A stretch of 64,000 bases of DNA from an uncultured Eubacteriales bacterium (GCA_902781945.1 CACZLE010000005.1:1-64000), one strand, 5' to 3'; shown: positions 34,365 to 44,355, numbered from the stretch's first letter. Program-made: numbers and translations. Notes: generated from the letters alone by a model not told the origin.

Positions 34365-35636
34365 TCAGGAAACGGCGGCGTTTCTTCGTCTGCGCCTGCC
34401 GCGCCGCTTGGTGGTCCGCAAGGTCATGGGCATGCTGATGGCGGTGGCGCTGGAACGGTTGCGCACCACGTTCAGCACCAGGCCAATGCCCGCCATGTTG
34501 GTCACAAAGTTGGAGCCGCCATAGCTGAGGAAGGGCAGCGGAATACCCGTGATGGGCAAAAGACCTACCGTCATGCCGATGTTTTCTATAATATGGGAGA
34601 AGAACATGGCCATAACGCCATAGATCATCAGCTTTCCATAGCGGTCCGCCGTGAAATGGGCCAGGTAAAACATGCGCAGCAGTAACAGCATGTAGCCGAT
34701 GATGACGCCCAGGCAACCCACAAAGCCAAAGGCTTCCCCGATGGCGGAAAAGATAAAGTCCGTCCAGTCTTCGGGAACATAGTTGAGCTGGCTCAGCGAT
34801 CCCACGACGAAGGTGCCGATGCCGCTTTTTCCGCCGGAGCCGATGGCAAGCTGGGAATTCAGGATCTGATAGCCGCCGCTGTTCTTATATTCTTCCGGAT
34901 TCAGGAAGGACAGAATGCGCTGGAGGCGGAAGCTCTGGGAACCGCTGACCATCATATAGCCGAACAGACCGAACACGGCAAAGATGGCCAGGATCATGAT
35001 GGTGAGCAGCAGCCAGGGCTCGGCATCGGCAAAATAGAGCATCACATAGAAGATGACGCACATGACCAGCACGGAGCCCACCTCGCCCTGAGCCAGGGTG
35101 AGCAGCACGGGCGTTCCGAAAACCATCAGGTTATATCCTGCGTTTCTCAGGGTGGCAAAGGGTTTTTCCGTGGAGGCGAAGCTGCGGGCCAGCATCATGA
35201 TGATGCCGATCTTGATGAACTCGGCAGGCTGAATGGTGCGGCCACGGCCAATGGGGATCCAGGCCGTCACGCCGGAGATGGCCTCCGACGCCAGGGCCAG
35301 CAGCAGCAGACCGATGATGCTGTAATATACCAAACGGCTCTGTACCCGCAGCAGCTCATAGGGAATGGCCACCAGGAAACCCAGGATCAGCGGCGAGGCC
35401 AGGATGAAAACTGCCTGCCAGGAGGCGGAATTGGAATTGAGGATGTAATTCAGCACCGACAAATCGGTTCCCTTATCGGGATTAAAGGTGGCGATGGCAA
35501 TGCTGTACACGCCAAAGAGCGCCAGGGCATAGGTGATCAGGATCAACGGAATGTCCAGATGCGCCCGCGTCCGGCGGTCTTCGGTTGACATGACGCCCGC
35601 CATTTGGCGGCGCATTTTGCGTTTCAGGAATGCCAC
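34365..35636 (-). CDS. rodA: RodA/FtsW-family peptidoglycan polymerase (SEDS)
   Basis: This 423-residue membrane protein has about ten helices. It polymerises lipid II glycan strands with PBP2 in the elongation complex. The catalytic Asp region is visible in EDWTDFIFSAIGEAFG, and the family ending GIPLPFLSYGGSN. The QPDLGT loop reads QGEVGS here. The C-terminus is a very basic tail (TKRRGRRRRRN). It overlaps the MinD-like gene by 13 bases. Confidence 0.93.
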   Translation of the reverse strand: MAFLKRKMRRQMAGVMSTEDRRTRAHLDIPLILITYALALFGVYSIAIATFNPDKGTDLSVLNYILNSNSASWQAVFILASPLILGFLVAIPYELLRVQSRLVYYSIIGLLLLALASEAISGVTAWIPIGRGRTIQPAEFIKIGIIMMLARSFASTEKPFATLRNAGYNLMVFGTPVLLTLAQGEVGSVLVMCVIFYVMLYFADAEPWLLLTIMILAIFAVFGLFGYMMVSGSQSFRLQRILSFLNPEEYKNSGGYQILNSQLAIGSGGKSGIGTFVVGSLSQLNYVPEDWTDFIFSAIGEAFGFVGCLGVIIGYMLLLLRMFYLAHFTADRYGKLMIYGVMAMFFSHIIENIGMTVGLLPITGIPLPFLSYGGSNFVTNMAGIGLVLNVVRNRSSATAISMPMTLRTTKRRGRRRRRNAAVS

Positions 35637-36382
35637 GGAAGCCTCCTTGCGTGATAGGTTTTGAGCGGAACAGCCTTTCCATCCAGCCGCTGGGCGATCC
35701 GCAGGAGGGCGGCCCGGATCTTTTCGGGATACTCGTCCAGCAGCCGCCCTTCAAATGCAGCGTTATAAATCAATTCGGAGAAAGGAACAATGCCTGCCAA
35801 CGGAATGTCCAGATAGGCGGCAATCGCGTCCGGCGGAGCGACATGGCCGGAAGTGACCAGTCCCTTATAGAAGAAATTCATGATCAGTGAAATGGGGACA
35901 TCGCCCCATTCCCGAAGCATGGCCGCCGCGCGTTCGGTATTGCGGGCCGCAGCGTCTCCGGGCAGCGTGATCAGCAGGATCTCATCCGCCGGCGGAACCA
36001 ACCGCCTGGCCGCAGGCTGCATGATCACAGGCAGATCCAGCAGTACGTAATCAAAGCGCTTTTTCAGCCTTTCCAGACAGCGCGCCAGCTGCTTATCCGT
36101 CACTTCCGGCTCCCATTGAGGCGCCGCCACCAGGTAGGCTTCTCCCCCGCGCAGCTTGATCATGACCTGCTCCATGGTATAGTCCTGCTCGCAAAGATCA
36201 GCCAGGTCAAACACGACCTGATCCTGCACGCCCAGGGCGATATCCAGCCCGCGCATGCCAAAGCAACCGTCCACCAGGCACACTTTTTTGCCGGTCTCCG
36301 CCAGCGCCAATCCCAGCGCGGCGGTCAGCAGCGTTTTGCCGCTGCCGCCCTTGCCGGAAGTGATCGCAATGATTTTTCCCAT
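35624..36382 (-). CDS. MinD-like ParA-family ATPase
   Basis: This 252-residue protein has the deviant Walker A motif SGKGGSGKT, LVDGCFGMRGLD for switch I, VLLDLPVIMQPAA for Walker B, and DEILLITLPGD. MinD recruits MinC to membranes to place division. Here neither minC nor minE adjoins it, the residue equal to E. coli Asp40 is Cys, and the usual amphipathic C-terminal membrane helix is not clear, so its function may have changed. The ATG at 36382 gives the true N-terminus. It lies between mrdA and rodA. Confidence 0.8.
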   Translation of the reverse strand: MGKIIAITSGKGGSGKTLLTAALGLALAETGKKVCLVDGCFGMRGLDIALGVQDQVVFDLADLCEQDYTMEQVMIKLRGGEAYLVAAPQWEPEVTDKQLARCLERLKKRFDYVLLDLPVIMQPAARRLVPPADEILLITLPGDAAARNTERAAAMLREWGDVPISLIMNFFYKGLVTSGHVAPPDAIAAYLDIPLAGIVPFSELIYNAAFEGRLLDEYPEKIRAALLRIAQRLDGKAVPLKTYHARRLPWHS

Positions 36383-36399
36383 AGTTTTTCCTTTGATTT

Positions 36400-38925
36400 T
36401 TACGGCATCAGCTGATTGCCGCCCACCACGGTAACGTCGCCGGTGGTCTTTTCTCGCTCGCCCATCCACCAAGTGACAAATTCCTTTACGGCTACGGAGC
36501 ATTCGCCGCCGGAGAAGCCGTTAGGAATAAAGCAGATCATGGCGATTTCCGCGTCGGAACTGAAGGGCGACAGGGCGCAGAACCAAGCGTTGTTTTCCAG
36601 GTCGATCTTCACCTTGCCGCGGGTGATCTGGGAAGTACCGGTTTTCGCCCAGATCTCCTTGCGGTAAGCCCAGCCGCGCACGTGCTTGGCCGCGGTACCG
36701 GAATCGTCCACCACGCCTTCCATCCCGGCTCGGATATAGGGCAGATATGCGTCCACGCCTTCCAATTGATTGAACAGGCTGGGCGAGGTCTTGGAGATCA
36801 CTTCGCCCTCCGGAGAAATGACGGAATCGATGATATGCAGGTTCCACACCTTGCCGCCGTTGCCCAAAGCGGCGATATAGCGGGACATGGCGGCGGGGGT
36901 CACCATGGTGATGCCCTGGCCGATGGCGGTCTGTATCTCCAAGCTGCCGCCCCATTTGATATCGTTCAGATAGTTGTAGATATCGCTGACGACGGCGGCC
37001 TTCATGGCGGTCTCACGGGGCATGTTGAGCTCGTCCATCAGGATCACCTGCAGGGAGGATACCCAGCGGTCCTGGGCAGTCTCCACGGCCATGTCCATCA
37101 TGCGCTTGATGCACTTGTCCAGGCGTTCTTCGTTGTAGGAAATACCGTTGGTGGCGCCCACGCCCTGCAGATGCTGCTTGATCTTGGCGGCCACCAGGGT
37201 GGGCGTCCAGGTGCGCTGCTCGCCCAGGGACACGGAGGGATCGTACAGGTTGGCCTGATTGCCCACCAGGCTGCGGGCCTCGCCCTTGAGTTCGATGCCG
37301 GTCTTGCTGGTCAGGCCCATATTGACGGCATACTGATACAGCAGGTTGCTGCCCGTATCGCCGTACAGACGGGACGCGATTTCATAGAAGAAATAGTTGC
37401 AGGAGTGGGCCAAGCCCTCAATGACCGTCTGGTCGTTATGCTGATAACGAAGATTCTTGGCGATCCAGCAGGTGGGGGCTTCATTTTTGTTATGGGTATA
37501 CTTGGTGAAAGGCCCGCCATCGCTGATCTTGTCCACAGGCGTGATGGCCTTATTGACCAACGCCGCCAGGGCCGTGACCATCTTGTAGGTGGAGCCGGGC
37601 TCGGCGCGCTGCTGGATGGCGTAATTCATCATCACGTTGCGCTCGTCCGTCAGGATCTCCGCCGCGGCGTCCCCGCCGGCAATCAGCGCGTTCAGGTCGT
37701 AGGTGGGATACTGGGCCATGGCCAGCACATTGCCGGTGTTCACATCCAGTACCATCAAAACGCCTGTTTCCGCCAGCAGCAGGCTGAATTCATCCCAGTC
37801 ACGGTCCGAAATCTTGCTGCGGTTGGTTTCCAGCCATTGCGGATTGGCCAATTTTCCTTCCTGGACGGAACGGGTGCTGCGCACGTTATCCTCGATGGCG
37901 CGCTCCGCCGCCTGCTGATAGCTGGCAATGATGGTCAGTTTGACGTTGTTGCCGTCCCGGGGCTCCGTGCTGCTGAGCTCGCGGGTCAATTTGCCGTTGT
38001 TGTCCTTCTCCATTACCCGGGAGCCGGAACGCAGCGTGATATTTTCCGTCAGCTCCCGCTCCATGGTATATTCCACGCCGTCCAGGCCGATGGTATCCGA
38101 CAGCGTGTAGCCCTGGGGCTTGAGCTCGGTATTATAGGTTTCATAGGAGGAAATGGGGCCCACATACCCGATGATATGGGAGGCCAGGGAGCCGCGCGGA
38201 TAGACGCGCTGGGAGCCGACCTCAATATCAAAGCCTTCCAGCATCATGCTGCGGCCTTCGATTTCGGACACGGTGGAGTAGGATACGTTCTTGGCCACAA
38301 CGACAGGCACGGAGTTGAACAGGTTCATCTGCATCTCGTTATAGATGGCCATGACCTTGAGCACCGTGGCTTCATCGATCGTCCGATCCAGTTTTTCTGC
38401 CACCGCGTCAAATTGATAACGGCTGTATAATTCCTCAAAGGCGACGGTGGCATCATCATATTTGCTGCTGGTCAGGTAATGGTTGCTGCGCCACTGATTG
38501 CTGCGGATGTTCCAGCTGGCCTCGGAAATGCCTTCGCCAAACTGGTATTGCCATACGCCGTCCTCATCCTTGCTGATCACAAAATCGACGCAGATCTCGC
38601 CGCCGTATTTTTCGATGATATCGATGGCGGCGAGGATGGATTCAGTAAATTTCTGATAGTTCGCCTTGCCGCCCTGGGCAGAGCTGCGATAAAAGGTAAC
38701 GTTATATACATCCTCGGTCATGGCCAGGATGACGGAGTCCGCATCCGTAATCATGCCGCGCTTGCCGGTGGTGCGGATGGTTTTCAGGCTGGTGGACCCG
38801 GCCTGGTCGGCGTATTCTTCGCCCTTCACCAATTGCAGATTGGCAAGGCCGTAAATCAGGTAGGCAAACAGGCCCGCCATTACCAGCAAGGCGATCACAT
38901 TGCGAAAAACGCTTGTTTTTTTCAT
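36400..38925 (-). CDS. mrdA: Penicillin-binding protein 2
   Basis: This 841-residue class B PBP crosslinks side-wall peptidoglycan with RodA. It has one membrane helix (about residues 8-28), a pedestal domain, and a transpeptidase domain with SxxK in PGSTYKMVTAL, SxN in HSCNYFF and KTG in AKTGTSQ. It is long for the family, with insertions around the transpeptidase domain as in other clostridia. Its ATG overlaps the mreD stop. Confidence 0.95.
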   Translation of the reverse strand: MKKTSVFRNVIALLVMAGLFAYLIYGLANLQLVKGEEYADQAGSTSLKTIRTTGKRGMITDADSVILAMTEDVYNVTFYRSSAQGGKANYQKFTESILAAIDIIEKYGGEICVDFVISKDEDGVWQYQFGEGISEASWNIRSNQWRSNHYLTSSKYDDATVAFEELYSRYQFDAVAEKLDRTIDEATVLKVMAIYNEMQMNLFNSVPVVVAKNVSYSTVSEIEGRSMMLEGFDIEVGSQRVYPRGSLASHIIGYVGPISSYETYNTELKPQGYTLSDTIGLDGVEYTMERELTENITLRSGSRVMEKDNNGKLTRELSSTEPRDGNNVKLTIIASYQQAAERAIEDNVRSTRSVQEGKLANPQWLETNRSKISDRDWDEFSLLLAETGVLMVLDVNTGNVLAMAQYPTYDLNALIAGGDAAAEILTDERNVMMNYAIQQRAEPGSTYKMVTALAALVNKAITPVDKISDGGPFTKYTHNKNEAPTCWIAKNLRYQHNDQTVIEGLAHSCNYFFYEIASRLYGDTGSNLLYQYAVNMGLTSKTGIELKGEARSLVGNQANLYDPSVSLGEQRTWTPTLVAAKIKQHLQGVGATNGISYNEERLDKCIKRMMDMAVETAQDRWVSSLQVILMDELNMPRETAMKAAVVSDIYNYLNDIKWGGSLEIQTAIGQGITMVTPAAMSRYIAALGNGGKVWNLHIIDSVISPEGEVISKTSPSLFNQLEGVDAYLPYIRAGMEGVVDDSGTAAKHVRGWAYRKEIWAKTGTSQITRGKVKIDLENNAWFCALSPFSSDAEIAMICFIPNGFSGGECSVAVKEFVTWWMGEREKTTGDVTVVGGNQLMP

Positions 38926-39509
38926 GCTTCACTCCTTTCTTCCTCGATCATGGCGCGGCGCACGCGTCCGCCGTACATCCCCAGCCACATGCGGGCAGGG
39001 ATCATGAGCAGCACGGCCAGCGCGCCGGTATAGAGGATGGCCACGAAAGCGCGGATAAACAGCGCCGCCGCCACCTCGGTTCCGGAAAGGGTCACATAGA
39101 TCAGACAAACAATTTCGATGCCCGCGGCAATGCACATGGCGTCCAGCGGGATGCGCAGATGGGGATTCAGATCCCCGCGGATCTTTTTGTTGCTGTCGCT
39201 TTGGCGCAGCATCAGTTTCTCCCGCTTTTCATCGCTCATATCGGCGAACACATAGGCGAAAAGCATGCCGAAAACGGGATACAGCACCACGTAAAGGCCG
39301 CCCACGGAGGATGTCATGGCTTCCAGCAGGATCCCCGCCACGCAGGATGCGCCGAAGGCGTACTTTTTGCCCAGGGAAACCGTCAGGATGGCGATATCCA
39401 CCGCCAGCAGATTGCCCACGACGCCGTAGATTTTCAGGTGCTGCATGGCGCATACCTGGAGCAGATAAAACAGCAGCGTCATGAAAAAGGCTTTGATCAC
39501 TTTCCGCAT
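38922..39509 (-). CDS. mreD: Rod-shape protein MreD
   Basis: This 195-residue protein has about five membrane helices (TLLFYLLQVCAM, LLAVDIAILTVSL, GLYVVLYPVFGML and others) and fits MreD in size and place. MreD links MreC to the elongation complex. A charged loop after DMSDEKREKL is larger than usual. Confidence 0.85.
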   Translation of the reverse strand: MRKVIKAFFMTLLFYLLQVCAMQHLKIYGVVGNLLAVDIAILTVSLGKKYAFGASCVAGILLEAMTSSVGGLYVVLYPVFGMLFAYVFADMSDEKREKLMLRQSDSNKKIRGDLNPHLRIPLDAMCIAAGIEIVCLIYVTLSGTEVAAALFIRAFVAILYTGALAVLLMIPARMWLGMYGGRVRRAMIEEERSEA

Positions 39510-39512
39510 GGC

Positions 39513-40814
39513 TCATTCCTCATCATCCTGGGTCAGATCGCTCAAAGAGAAGGTGGGAACGGGCGTGGCGGTGGGTTCAGGGCTGGCAGTGGGCTCCGGC
39601 GTTGCCGTGCCGGGAACGTCCTCATAGGACAGGTTGGGCACGTTGGGGGTCTCCGCCACAACGATCACAGCGGAAGCGTCAGGAAGAACCGTGGTATCGG
39701 GCTCCGGCGTCGCTTCCACGGTTTCAGGACCAGGGGTGGGCGTTTCATCCACGTTGAAGGCGGATTCTCCGCTGACCGCGAAGGTGGGCACAGGCCGGGC
39801 TGTGGGCAGGCCAGTGTAGGTGATGCCGGACTCATCCCGGACCTCCGCCTGTTCGGCGTAGGTGGGCACATAGCGGTATACGATCACGTATTCCACCCGT
39901 TCAAAGTCCACGATGGGCTCAATGACCACATAGGCCTTGCCCTCCTCCATGCCGCGGGTGCTCTCGCGCACCACGCCGATGGGGATGCCCTTGGGGAATT
40001 CCACGCCCACGCCGGAGGTGACCACGGTGTCGCCCTGACGGGGCAGATGGTTTTCACTCAGATAATACATGCGGCAGGTGGGCTCGCCGTTGATGCCCAT
40101 GGTGCCCTTCACCGTCCCCTGGTAACGGGTGGCCTCGATCAGGGCGGGGATGCTGGTATCGCTGTTGATGATGGTCTGCACCTTGGCGGTGGTCTCCGTC
40201 ACGTCATAGGTATAGCCCACAAGACCGCCCGCTTTGACGACGGCCATGTAATTCTGGATCCCCTGATTGGTGCCCACATTGATCTGCAGGGTGGAAAAAT
40301 AGTTGGTGGAATCGGTGGAGATCACCTTGGCCGGCACGCCGTCAAACTGGGAATGGGTCTGCATCTCGTACATGAGGTCGCTGTATTCGTTCAGCTGTTC
40401 CTGAAGCTCGTTGACCATCATGTTCTGGCTCAGCAGCGCGTCATATTTTTCATAGAGCTGCTCATATTCATATTCCAGATTGCTGCGCAGCTTGAGACGG
40501 CGGATATAGTTGAAAAACCACCCGGTGCCGCTGGAAAAATAATCCTGGATCGGCTCCATCACGGTAGCGATGGCCTTGCGCGGGAGAGTCAATATCTCAT
40601 ATTCCGGCAAAAGCTGGGACGCCACCATGATCCCGATGACAGCCAGCAAAAATACGACGATCAGTACAAACAGCACATTCCGCAGGCGATGCTGCGCCTC
40701 CGGATTGGCCTTGCGCTTCTCTTTTTTGCGGCCACGCCGCCCGGCGGCAGGCTGCTCCGCCGCCAGGGCGTCCGCAGGCTGCTGCGCGATCTTCATTTTT
40801 TGTTTACGCGGCAT
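39513..40814 (-). CDS. mreC: Rod-shape protein MreC with long Pro/Thr-rich tail
   Basis: This 433-residue protein has a basic cytoplasmic start, a membrane helix (about 46-68, VLFVLIVVFLLAVIGIMVAS), a coiled coil and the MreC beta domains (GVEFPKGIPIGVV). MreC scaffolds PBP2/RodA outside the membrane. The family fold ends near residue 310; about 120 residues follow that are rich in Pro, Thr, Glu and Ala (ATPEPTASPEPTATPVPTF), likely extended in the wall. Confidence 0.9.
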   Translation of the reverse strand: MPRKQKMKIAQQPADALAAEQPAAGRRGRKKEKRKANPEAQHRLRNVLFVLIVVFLLAVIGIMVASQLLPEYEILTLPRKAIATVMEPIQDYFSSGTGWFFNYIRRLKLRSNLEYEYEQLYEKYDALLSQNMMVNELQEQLNEYSDLMYEMQTHSQFDGVPAKVISTDSTNYFSTLQINVGTNQGIQNYMAVVKAGGLVGYTYDVTETTAKVQTIINSDTSIPALIEATRYQGTVKGTMGINGEPTCRMYYLSENHLPRQGDTVVTSGVGVEFPKGIPIGVVRESTRGMEEGKAYVVIEPIVDFERVEYVIVYRYVPTYAEQAEVRDESGITYTGLPTARPVPTFAVSGESAFNVDETPTPGPETVEATPEPDTTVLPDASAVIVVAETPNVPNLSYEDVPGTATPEPTASPEPTATPVPTFSLSDLTQDDEE

Positions 40815-40829
40815 GTCCTTCCTCCGTTG

Positions 40830-41864
40830 TTATTCATCCCGCTGGATGGGACTGGCGATCATCCGCTGGAGCCAGTCGATGTTTTCAGACAGATGGCCTA
40901 TGCCCAGGATGGCGCACTCCATGGGCTCCTTGGCCAGGAGCACGGGCATATCCAGCTCTGTGGCGATAAAGCGGTCCATGCCGCACAGCAGCGAACCGCC
41001 CCCGGTCAGATGGATGCCGCCCCGCATGATATCCCCGGCCAATTCCGGCGGCGTGCGCTCCAGCACAAACTGGATGGCGGCCAGGATCTCCAGGCACGGC
41101 TCCTTGAGGGCTTCATAGATCATGGTGGAATTGATTTCCACGGTCTGGGGCAGGTTGGTCACCAGATCCCGTCCCCGCACGAAAGCCCGGCGGGAATCGT
41201 TCATTTTGAGAGCCGCGCCCAGATCGAATTTCACATCCTCCGCCGTGCGATCACCGATGAGCAGATTGAATTTCTGCTTGACATACTCAATGATGGCCCC
41301 GTCCATCTTGACGCCGCCGGTGCGGATGGAACGGGATATGACGATGCCGCCCAGGGAAATGACAGCCACCTCCGTGGTGCCGCCGCCGATATCCACCACC
41401 ATGCTGCCCTTGGGCTCAAAGACCGGCAGGCCGGAACCCAGCGCCGCGGCAAAGGGCTTTTCGATCAGATGCAGCGCGCCGCGGCGGATGCCTGCGTTTT
41501 CCGCGGCCTCCCGCACGGCCTTGCGCTCCACGGCGGTAACGCGGCTGGGAATGGTGATCCATCCCCGGGGGCGCACCAGACGGGAGGTGCCGATGGCCTT
41601 GCGGATGAAAAACTCCAGCATGTATTCCGTCATATCGTAATCGCGGATCACGCCGTCCTCCAGGGGGCGCACGGCGGATAGATCCCCCATGGTGCGGCCC
41701 AGCATCAGCCGGGCGTCGTCGCCAAAGGCCTTTACCGTCTTTTTCTTGCCGTCCTGGACCACCATCAAGGTGGGCTCATTGAGCACCACGCCCTTGTTCT
41801 TGACGTAAACCTGCGTATTGGAAGTGCCTAAATCAATCGCGATATCAGGCGCTATAATTGCCAT
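40830..41864 (-). CDS. mreB: Rod-shape actin MreB
   Basis: This 344-residue actin homologue forms the membrane filaments that guide side-wall growth. Phosphate loops AIDLGTSNTQVYV and VVDIGGGTTEVAVISLGG and the adenosine motif LTGGGSLL are present. It leads the cluster mreB-mreC-mreD-mrdA-minD-rodA, all minus strand. Confidence 0.96.
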   Translation of the reverse strand: MAIIAPDIAIDLGTSNTQVYVKNKGVVLNEPTLMVVQDGKKKTVKAFGDDARLMLGRTMGDLSAVRPLEDGVIRDYDMTEYMLEFFIRKAIGTSRLVRPRGWITIPSRVTAVERKAVREAAENAGIRRGALHLIEKPFAAALGSGLPVFEPKGSMVVDIGGGTTEVAVISLGGIVISRSIRTGGVKMDGAIIEYVKQKFNLLIGDRTAEDVKFDLGAALKMNDSRRAFVRGRDLVTNLPQTVEINSTMIYEALKEPCLEILAAIQFVLERTPPELAGDIMRGGIHLTGGGSLLCGMDRFIATELDMPVLLAKEPMECAILGIGHLSENIDWLQRMIASPIQRDE

Positions 41865-41887
41865 AACTGCACATCCTCGTAATTATT

Positions 41888-42460
41888 TCAAAGTTCCCAG
41901 CCGATGGACAAAAGCATATCGCGCACCAGGTGCATGGGCAGGCCGATCACATTGGAGGGGCTGCCCGTGATGGAGGAGACGAACATGCCGCCCATCCCCT
42001 GCGCGCCGTATGCCCCCGCCTTATCCATGGGCTCGCCGGATCGGATATAGCGAAGGGCGGCCTGGTCGTCAAACTGCACGAAATGCACTTCCGTCTGATC
42101 CAGGCGAACGTCTTTTTTGCCGGTCAGCCCGTCAATAACGCATACGCCGGTATAGACTGTGTTCATATTTCCGGAAAGCAGCCGCAGCATGCGCAGGGCA
42201 TCCGCTTCGTCCTTGGGCTTGCCCAGGGTCTCTCCCTTGCAGGAAACCAGGGTGTCCGATCCCAGCACCGTGCATCCGGGATAGCGCAGTGCCGCGGCCT
42301 CGGCTTTACGAGCCGCCAGCGTCTGCACCACCTGGTCCGGCTTGCCGATCAAATGCTCGTCCACGTCCACCGGGCAGGCGGTATAAGAAATCCCCATCAG
42401 GGACAACAGCTCCCGCCGCCTGGGAGAGGCGGAAGCCAGGATCAAATGTTTTTCGCTCAT
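41888..42460 (-). CDS. maf: Maf-like nucleotide pyrophosphatase
   Basis: This 190-residue protein has the Maf signature LILASASPRRRELLSLMG, CTVLGSDTLVS and the MDKAGAYGAQGMGG loop. Maf enzymes hydrolyse dTTP/UTP or modified nucleotides and can affect septation. The ATG at 42460 follows AAGGA; an ATG seven codons upstream lacks a site. It precedes mreB as in Bacillus. Confidence 0.93.
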   Translation of the reverse strand: MSEKHLILASASPRRRELLSLMGISYTACPVDVDEHLIGKPDQVVQTLAARKAEAAALRYPGCTVLGSDTLVSCKGETLGKPKDEADALRMLRLLSGNMNTVYTGVCVIDGLTGKKDVRLDQTEVHFVQFDDQAALRYIRSGEPMDKAGAYGAQGMGGMFVSSITGSPSNVIGLPMHLVRDMLLSIGWEL

Positions 42461-42594
42461 GGGTTCATCCTTCTGCGCCATTGTTCAGACAATAGCACAC
42501 CTTATTATATCACACAAAGGGTCAAATAGTATAGAGGAAATACATCACTTTGAAACATTTTTGTAAAGAATTCATGTCGCACAGGGAAACAAAA

Positions 42595-42615
42595 AAAGCA
42601 GCGCAGGGCTGCTTT
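42595..42615 (-). terminator. recN terminator
   Basis: On the minus strand AAAGCAGC-cctgc-GCTGCTTT followed by Ts. Confidence 0.8.
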
Positions 42616-42633
42616 TACACAGAAATAAATGGA

Positions 42634-44337
42634 TCACGCTGTTTCGCCGCGATAGGCGGCGGCCTCGTCCAGCATATGCCGGGCGTGGGTCAGGCCGGTG
42701 TCGCTGTATTCGCTCACGCCGCTGAGCATCCGGGCGATCTCCTGCACCCGCTCATCCCCCAGCACCTCCCGAACGGAAGTGTTGGTGCGGCCCTCGCTCT
42801 CCGCCTTGCTGACCACATAGTGGCGGGTGGCCATGGCCGCGATCTGCTGGAGGTGGGTGACGCAGATGACCTGGCGGTACTTGGCGATATCCCACATTTT
42901 TTGTCCCACCACCTGGGCGGTACGGCCCGAAATGCCGGTATCGATCTCGTCAAAGACCATGGAAGGGATCTCCGCCCGCTCGGCGGAAAGGGCTTTCAGG
43001 GACAGCATCACGCGGGAAAGCTCGCCGCCCGACGCGATCTTCGCCAGGGGTTTCGGCTCCTCGCCCGCGTTGGGCGCGATCAAGAAGCGCACCTGGTCGA
43101 TACCCAGAGCTGTGGGCACGCCGCTTTCCTGAGAGAACTCTACAAAGAATCGCGTTCCCCGCATGTTCAGGTCCCCCAGCTGCTCCTCCATGCGTTTTTC
43201 AAAGCGAGCCGCCAGCTGTCTGCGGTTGTCAGACAAAGCCTTCGCAGCGGAATAATACTCCCGATAGGCCTCCTGGGCCTTTTTCTTGGCATGGTCCAGG
43301 GAAGCCTCGATGCTCTCGTATTGCGCCAATTCTTCCCGAACGCGATCCAGCGCCGCCAGCATCTCCTTGGTGGTGGGGCCATATTTACGGGAAAGCTTGC
43401 GGATCAGATCCAGCCTTTCCTCCACATAGGCGGCCCGCTCGGGGTCGTCGTTCATGGCGTCCAGCATCGTGCGCACCGTGATGCCCAGATCCTCCGCGTC
43501 ATAATACAGGCTTTCCGCCCTTTTATACAGATCGGCATAATCCGAACCCAAGCGCTCCACCGCGGCCAAGGCGCGCATGGCGCTGCGAGCCTGCTCCACC
43601 ATGGCTCTGCCGCCCGCCGCTTCATACAGCGAAGCGCTGGCTTCCCGCAGGGCTTCGGTGATCTTTTCACTGCTGCGGTAGCGGTCCCGCTCCTGGCTGA
43701 GCTGTTCCTCTTCTCCCTCGGTCAGATTGGCAGCTGCCAATTCTTCTTCCTGAGCATGGAGGGTTTTCAGCTTTTCATCCCGGTTCTGGCTTTCCCTTTT
43801 CAGCCGGGAATAGGCCGCATGGGCTTCATGATACCGTCCAAAGAGGCGGGCCGTCTCCGCCATCAGCGCCTCGTGCCGCCCATCTCCCAGGGAATCCAGA
43901 CAATGCAGATGGTTCTTATCATCCAGCAGCGATTGGTGCTCATGCTGCCCGTGCATATCCATCAGCATGCCGGAAAGCTCCCGCAATTGGGCCAGCGGCA
44001 CCGACGTGCCCTGGATCCTGCATACACTGCGTCCGCTCTGACTGATCTCTCGGGCGAGAACCAAGGTGTTCTCCTCCGCCTCAAAATCGTGCTCGTCCAG
44101 CCAGGCGCGGGCCTGGGCACAATCGGATATGTCAAAAAGTCCTTCGGCATAAGCTTTTTCGCATCCAGTGCGAATCAACTCTCTGTCCGCACGACTGCCC
44201 AGCAGCAGGTTGACGGCATCCACCACGATGGATTTGCCCGCGCCCGTCTCGCCGGTCAGCACATGCAGACCTTTGCCAAAGGACAATTCGATCTGATCGA
44301 TCAAGGCGATGTTTTTAATCAGTAATTGCAGCAGCAT
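42634..44337 (-). CDS. recN: DNA repair ATPase RecN
   Basis: RecN is an SMC-like protein of double-strand break repair. The 567 residues show Walker A TGETGAGKSIV, a long coiled coil (about 160-370), the ABC signature KIASGGELSRVML and Walker B MVFDEIDTGISG. It follows argR by 18 bases, the usual clostridial pairing. Confidence 0.96.
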   Translation of the reverse strand: MLLQLLIKNIALIDQIELSFGKGLHVLTGETGAGKSIVVDAVNLLLGSRADRELIRTGCEKAYAEGLFDISDCAQARAWLDEHDFEAEENTLVLAREISQSGRSVCRIQGTSVPLAQLRELSGMLMDMHGQHEHQSLLDDKNHLHCLDSLGDGRHEALMAETARLFGRYHEAHAAYSRLKRESQNRDEKLKTLHAQEEELAAANLTEGEEEQLSQERDRYRSSEKITEALREASASLYEAAGGRAMVEQARSAMRALAAVERLGSDYADLYKRAESLYYDAEDLGITVRTMLDAMNDDPERAAYVEERLDLIRKLSRKYGPTTKEMLAALDRVREELAQYESIEASLDHAKKKAQEAYREYYSAAKALSDNRRQLAARFEKRMEEQLGDLNMRGTRFFVEFSQESGVPTALGIDQVRFLIAPNAGEEPKPLAKIASGGELSRVMLSLKALSAERAEIPSMVFDEIDTGISGRTAQVVGQKMWDIAKYRQVICVTHLQQIAAMATRHYVVSKAESEGRTNTSVREVLGDERVQEIARMLSGVSEYSDTGLTHARHMLDEAAAYRGETA

Positions 44338-44355
44338 AGCTCCAATATCAGCAGA

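Noticed and set aside
38913-41681. Very long open frame (over 900 codons) opposite mreD-mreC-mreB
   Set aside because: It is antisense to three well-conserved genes, is rich in His and Gly from G+C-driven codon complement, and has no ribosome site or family motif.
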